Below, one piece after another: positions 31,357-34,290 of a stretch of 34,290 nt of DNA. The DNA comes from Bacteroidales bacterium (lineage in GTDB: Bacteria > Bacteroidota > Bacteroidia > Bacteroidales > UBA3824). Below the pieces are notes generated by a model, which saw only the letters and a program-made list of their open reading frames with translations, was not told the origin of the DNA and did no database searches. The position numbers were made by a program, and so were the translations under genes. The stretch covers positions 1-34,290 of the forward strand of contig JAFXUC010000135.1 of assembly GCA_017535325.1 (NCBI GenBank). Direction: 5' to 3'. Each line of letters begins with the position of its first letter. The first letter of the stretch is position 1.

Positions 31357-33618
31357 ATGAAAAATTATATCAAACACGATCCGTGGAAAATCATCGAGGA
31401 CAAATTCAATCCCGATTACAACAAAATTTCGGAAAGTATCTGTTCGCTCGGCAACGGAAAATTCGGTCAAAGAGCCAATTTTGAGGAAAGTTTCTCAGGC
31501 AAAACCTTGCAGGGAAACTATGTTTCAGGCGTTTATTATCCCGACAAAACCCGCGTCGGCTGGTGGAAAAACGGTTATCCCGAATATTTCGCCAAAATGC
31601 TCAACGCTCCCGACTGGACAGGCATAAAAATCAACATCGAAGGCGAAGAACTCGACTTAGCAAAATGCAAAGTCGAAAATTTTTCAAGAGTTTTGGACAT
31701 GAAACGCGGCGTTTTGGAACGCAAATTCACCGCCGAAACCCAGAGCGGAAAACGTCTTGAAGTTTTCTCAACACGTTTTCTTTCGATTGTAAGGGACGAA
31801 AACGCGGCAATCAAATACACAATTCTGCCGAAAAATTTTTCGTCCAAAGCGGAAATCCTAAGCGAAGTTGACGCCGACATCAAAAACGAAGACTCCAACT
31901 ACGACGAAAAATTCTGGACGGAAATAGAAAAAGTCTCCGACGAAAACAACACTTTCGTTACCGCCGAAACCAAGAAAACGTTTTTTCAGGTCTGCACGGC
32001 AATCAAAACCACGCTTACAAACTTCTCAAAAGCAGAAAACATCCTGAAAGAAAAATACGCCGCTAAAAAATATACGGTGCAGTTAACTGAGAACCAGCCG
32101 TTTACCGTTTATAAATACGCCGCCGTTACTTCAACGATGTATTACGACAAGACTGAAATTTCAAAGAAAACGCTTGAAGTTTTGGAAAAGGCTTTTAATG
32201 ACGGTTTTGAAACGCTTTTGAAAGAGCAGGAAAACGCCTGGGAAGAAAAATGGCGCGAATCCGACATCATCATCGACGGCGACGTTGCCGCCCAGCAGGG
32301 AATCCATTTCAACATTTTCCAGTTGAACCAGACTTACACCGGCAGGGACGAGCGTCTCAACATCGGACCGAAAGGTTTTACCGGCGAAAAATACGGCGGC
32401 ACAACATATTGGGACACAGAGGCTTACTGTCTGCCTTTTTATCTTGCGACGGCTGACAAAAAGGTCGCACATTCTCTGCTCGTATACCGTTGGAAACACC
32501 TTAAAAAAGCCATCGAAAACGCTGAAAAACTTGGCTTTACAGGCGGCGCGGCACTTTATCCGATGGTAACGGCAAACGGCGAGGAATGTCATAACGAGTG
32601 GGAAATCACTTTTGAGGAAATTCACCGCAACGCCGCAATCGCAAACGCCGTCCGCATCTACATCGACTACACCGGCGAAAAGAAATATTTGGCGGACTAC
32701 GGTTTGGAAGTTTTAATCGGAATTTCAAGATTCTGGGCGCAAAGGGTCAACTGGTCAGCCGACAAAGAAAAATACGTAATGCTCGGCGTTACAGGCCCTA
32801 ACGAGTACGAAAACAATGTCAACAACAACTGGTACACCTCATATTCGGCAGTTCAGAACTTAAAATACACGATTCAGGCGATAAATTTTGTAAAAGAAAA
32901 TTATCCTCAGGATTTTGAGCGCATAAAGAAAGTTTGCAGTTTCAACGAATCCGAAACCGAAAAATGGCAGGACATAATCGAAAAAATGTATCTCGGTTAT
33001 GACGAAAAACGCAAAGTTTTCATTCAAAATGACGGTTTCTTGGACAAAGAACTGATTCCCGTTTCTGAGCTTGACCCAAAAGTCCGTCCGATAAACCAGC
33101 ACTGGTCTTGGGACAGAATTTTAAGAAGTTGCTACATCAAGCAGGCTGACGTTTTGCAGGGAATTTATTTCTTTGAAAACAATTTTGACGTGGAGACAAT
33201 CAAGCGCAATTTTGAATTTTACGAGCAGTTTACGGTTCACGAAAGTTCTCTGTCAAGTTGCATTCACAATATTTTGGCGGCAAAAGTCGGACTTTACGAC
33301 AAGGCATACCAATATTATCTCAACGCGAGCCGCCTCGATTTGGACGATTACAACAACGACACTTGCGACGGCTGCCACATAACTTCGATGGGCGGCACTT
33401 GGATGACGATAGTTCAGGGTTTCGGCGGAATGAGAATAAAGGACGGAATGCTCTCTTTCAAGGCTGTCCTGCCCGAAAAATGGAACAGTTATTCGTTCCA
33501 AATCAGACACAAAGACAACGTCTTGAAAATAAATGTCTCCAAGTCCGGCACACAGATAGAACGGCTTGAAGGCTCTGAATGTCAAGTAATTGTAGACGGC
33601 AAAGTAATAAAAGTATAA
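31357..33618 (+). CDS. mapA: GH65 glycoside phosphorylase, probably maltose phosphorylase
   Basis: 753 aa, typical for family GH65. The N-terminus (DPWKIIEDKFNPDYNKI, SLGNGKFGQRANFEE, LQGNYVSGVYYPDKTRVGWW) closely resembles lactobacillary maltose phosphorylase, which splits maltose with phosphate to beta-glucose-1-phosphate and glucose. The conserved GEECHNEWEITFEEIHRN block (from residue 408; HNEWE at 412-416) contains the catalytic acid region. Related specificities (trehalose, kojibiose, nigerose phosphorylase) cannot be excluded by eye. No signal peptide, so it acts on disaccharide in the cytoplasm. The beta-phosphoglucomutase and transporter often found beside such genes are absent here. 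Likely controlled through the LacI-type operators at 31232-31269; terminator at 33642-33680. Confidence 0.9.
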   Translation: MKNYIKHDPWKIIEDKFNPDYNKISESICSLGNGKFGQRANFEESFSGKTLQGNYVSGVYYPDKTRVGWWKNGYPEYFAKMLNAPDWTGIKINIEGEELDLAKCKVENFSRVLDMKRGVLERKFTAETQSGKRLEVFSTRFLSIVRDENAAIKYTILPKNFSSKAEILSEVDADIKNEDSNYDEKFWTEIEKVSDENNTFVTAETKKTFFQVCTAIKTTLTNFSKAENILKEKYAAKKYTVQLTENQPFTVYKYAAVTSTMYYDKTEISKKTLEVLEKAFNDGFETLLKEQENAWEEKWRESDIIIDGDVAAQQGIHFNIFQLNQTYTGRDERLNIGPKGFTGEKYGGTTYWDTEAYCLPFYLATADKKVAHSLLVYRWKHLKKAIENAEKLGFTGGAALYPMVTANGEECHNEWEITFEEIHRNAAIANAVRIYIDYTGEKKYLADYGLEVLIGISRFWAQRVNWSADKEKYVMLGVTGPNEYENNVNNNWYTSYSAVQNLKYTIQAINFVKENYPQDFERIKKVCSFNESETEKWQDIIEKMYLGYDEKRKVFIQNDGFLDKELIPVSELDPKVRPINQHWSWDRILRSCYIKQADVLQGIYFFENNFDVETIKRNFEFYEQFTVHESSLSSCIHNILAAKVGLYDKAYQYYLNASRLDLDDYNNDTCDGCHITSMGGTWMTIVQGFGGMRIKDGMLSFKAVLPEKWNSYSFQIRHKDNVLKINVSKSGTQIERLEGSECQVIVDGKVIKV

Positions 33619-33641
33619 ATTGTTTTTTGTTCATTGTGTTG

Positions 33642-33680
33642 CAGGGGTATCGTGAAAAACGGTATCCCTGTATTTTTTGT
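33642..33680 (+). terminator. Rho-independent terminator after the GH65 gene
   Basis: CAGGGGTATCG (33642-33652) pairs, with G:U pairs, with CGGTATCCCTG (33660-33670), followed by TATTTTTTG. Confidence 0.85.
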
Positions 33681-33798
33681 TTAACATACTGATTATTAAG
33701 ATGTAACAAAACGGCAACATTGTTAAACTTTTTGGTTAGAATTACGGTTAACTTTCTGATTACAAGTATTTTAAGCGGCAACACTAAGGAAAAATAAA

Positions 33799-33831
33799 TT
33801 TGCAGCGTATTAGTTTTCGTCGTTATATTTG
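33799..33831 (+). promoter_or_regulatory. Promoter of the beta-lactamase-fold lipoprotein gene
   Basis: TTTG (33799-33802), 21-nt spacer, TATATTTG (33824-33831), 36 bp before the ATG. The -33 box is itself part of TAAATTTGCAGCG (33795), which could be a second, upstream -7 element. Confidence 0.65.
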
Positions 33832-33867
33832 CAAAAAGTTTTATTAACCACAAAAAAAGTTACAACA

Positions 33868-34290
33868 ATGAAAACAATTATTTACATCGGATTCGCGATA
33901 ATTTGCACGGCGGCGGCAGTCGCTTGCGGACAGTCGCAGACACAGACGCTGAGCCTCAGCGAGAGAGTTGACAAGTTTTTCACCGACAATCCCGACAAAT
34001 TTATGGGCTCAATCGAGATTCAGGAAAACGGCAAAACGGTCTATGAAAAGTCGCTCGGATTTGCCGACATCGAGAACAAAATTCCCGTAAAGGCGGACAC
34101 CAAATTCCGCATCGGCTCCATCACAAAAACTTTTATGGCGGTGCTGACATTGAAGGCGGCGAAGGAGGGCAAACTCTCGTTGGACGACAAGTTGGCGAAG
34201 TTTTTTCCCGACGCGCAAATCGCTAACGCAGAGTTGATTACCATCGACCAACTCCTCTACCACCGCAGCGGACTCCGCGACGTGGTGAAC
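33868..34290 (+). CDS. Beta-lactamase-family (serine hydrolase) lipoprotein, 5' part only
   Basis: The first 141 residues are present; the gene continues beyond the window. The start MKTIIYIGFAIICTAAAVAC gives a lipoprotein signal ending at Cys20 (AVAC-GQS), so it is probably membrane-anchored. FRIGSITKTFMAVLTLKAAKEGKLSLDDKL contains the SxxK active-site motif (Ser84, Lys87) of PF00144 (class C beta-lactamase / DD-peptidase fold), and IDQLLYHRSGLRD matches the LLTHTSGL block. The YxN and HxG motifs would lie beyond the end. Members include DD-peptidases, esterases and D-amino-acid amidases, so the substrate is open. Confidence 0.92.
   Translation, partial: MKTIIYIGFAIICTAAAVACGQSQTQTLSLSERVDKFFTDNPDKFMGSIEIQENGKTVYEKSLGFADIENKIPVKADTKFRIGSITKTFMAVLTLKAAKEGKLSLDDKLAKFFPDAQIANAELITIDQLLYHRSGLRDVVN

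Overview
The window comes from a Gram-negative member of the Bacteroidota, probably a Bacteroidia-like lineage. This rests on several signs: AT-rich intergenic DNA, repeated Bacteroidota-type promoters (TTTG, about 19-20 nt, then TAnnTTTG), a lipid A gene (lpxB), a surface protein whose C-terminus looks like a type IX secretion sorting domain, and a 16S rRNA start reading GGATAAACGCTAGC. No species can be named from the sequence alone. Most of the window is ordinary chromosome. I see no prophage, insertion sequence, tRNA or CRISPR array.

Layout. 1-40 is the 5' tip of a 16S rRNA gene on the minus strand, served by three tandem promoters (163-404). A GC-rich perfect inverted repeat (497-556) and a terminator (598-653) separate it from a DUF6261-like gene. 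A four-copy 43-bp tandem repeat (1630-1790) precedes a zinc amidase gene (1854-2915). Next is a minus-strand run that probably forms one operon: antitoxin, YoeB-like toxin, M18 aminopeptidase and BspA-like surface protein (7324 down to 3016). Divergent from it is a SLATT/DUF4231-type membrane protein (7451-8404). 8447-14291 holds alaS followed by a beta-propeller SpoIIE-type phosphatase. 14400-18687 holds a CHASE4/PAS SpoIIE-type phosphatase overlapping a glycerate kinase. 20863 down to 18662 holds lpxB, a membrane coiled-coil protein and a 35-aa membrane peptide. 21070-23779 holds a catalytically dead M16-like secreted protein and an AlkD-type DNA repair protein. A 56-aa membrane protein abuts alkD. 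24050-26167 is a third SpoIIE phosphatase, with TPRs, followed by a large nucleotide-transporter-like/HEAT/cNMP-binding fusion (26329-29628). Then come two tandem paralogous small proteins, a GH24 lysozyme, a GH65 phosphorylase (probably maltose phosphorylase) behind LacI-type operators, and the start of a beta-lactamase-fold lipoprotein.

Themes. The strongest is signalling. Three complete PP2C/SpoIIE phosphatases lie within 18 kb, each with a different sensor (beta-propeller/Y_Y_Y, CHASE4 plus four PAS, TPR). They share closely related catalytic domains, and no STAS or anti-sigma kinase partner is visible. The second is cell envelope: amidase, lysozyme, lpxB, BspA-like protein and several small membrane proteins. 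Less well described elements are the tandem 76/71-aa family, the SLATT-like protein with a duplicated C-terminal module, and the non-coding repeats at 497-556 and 1630-1790. All function statements come from reading motifs; no database search was run.
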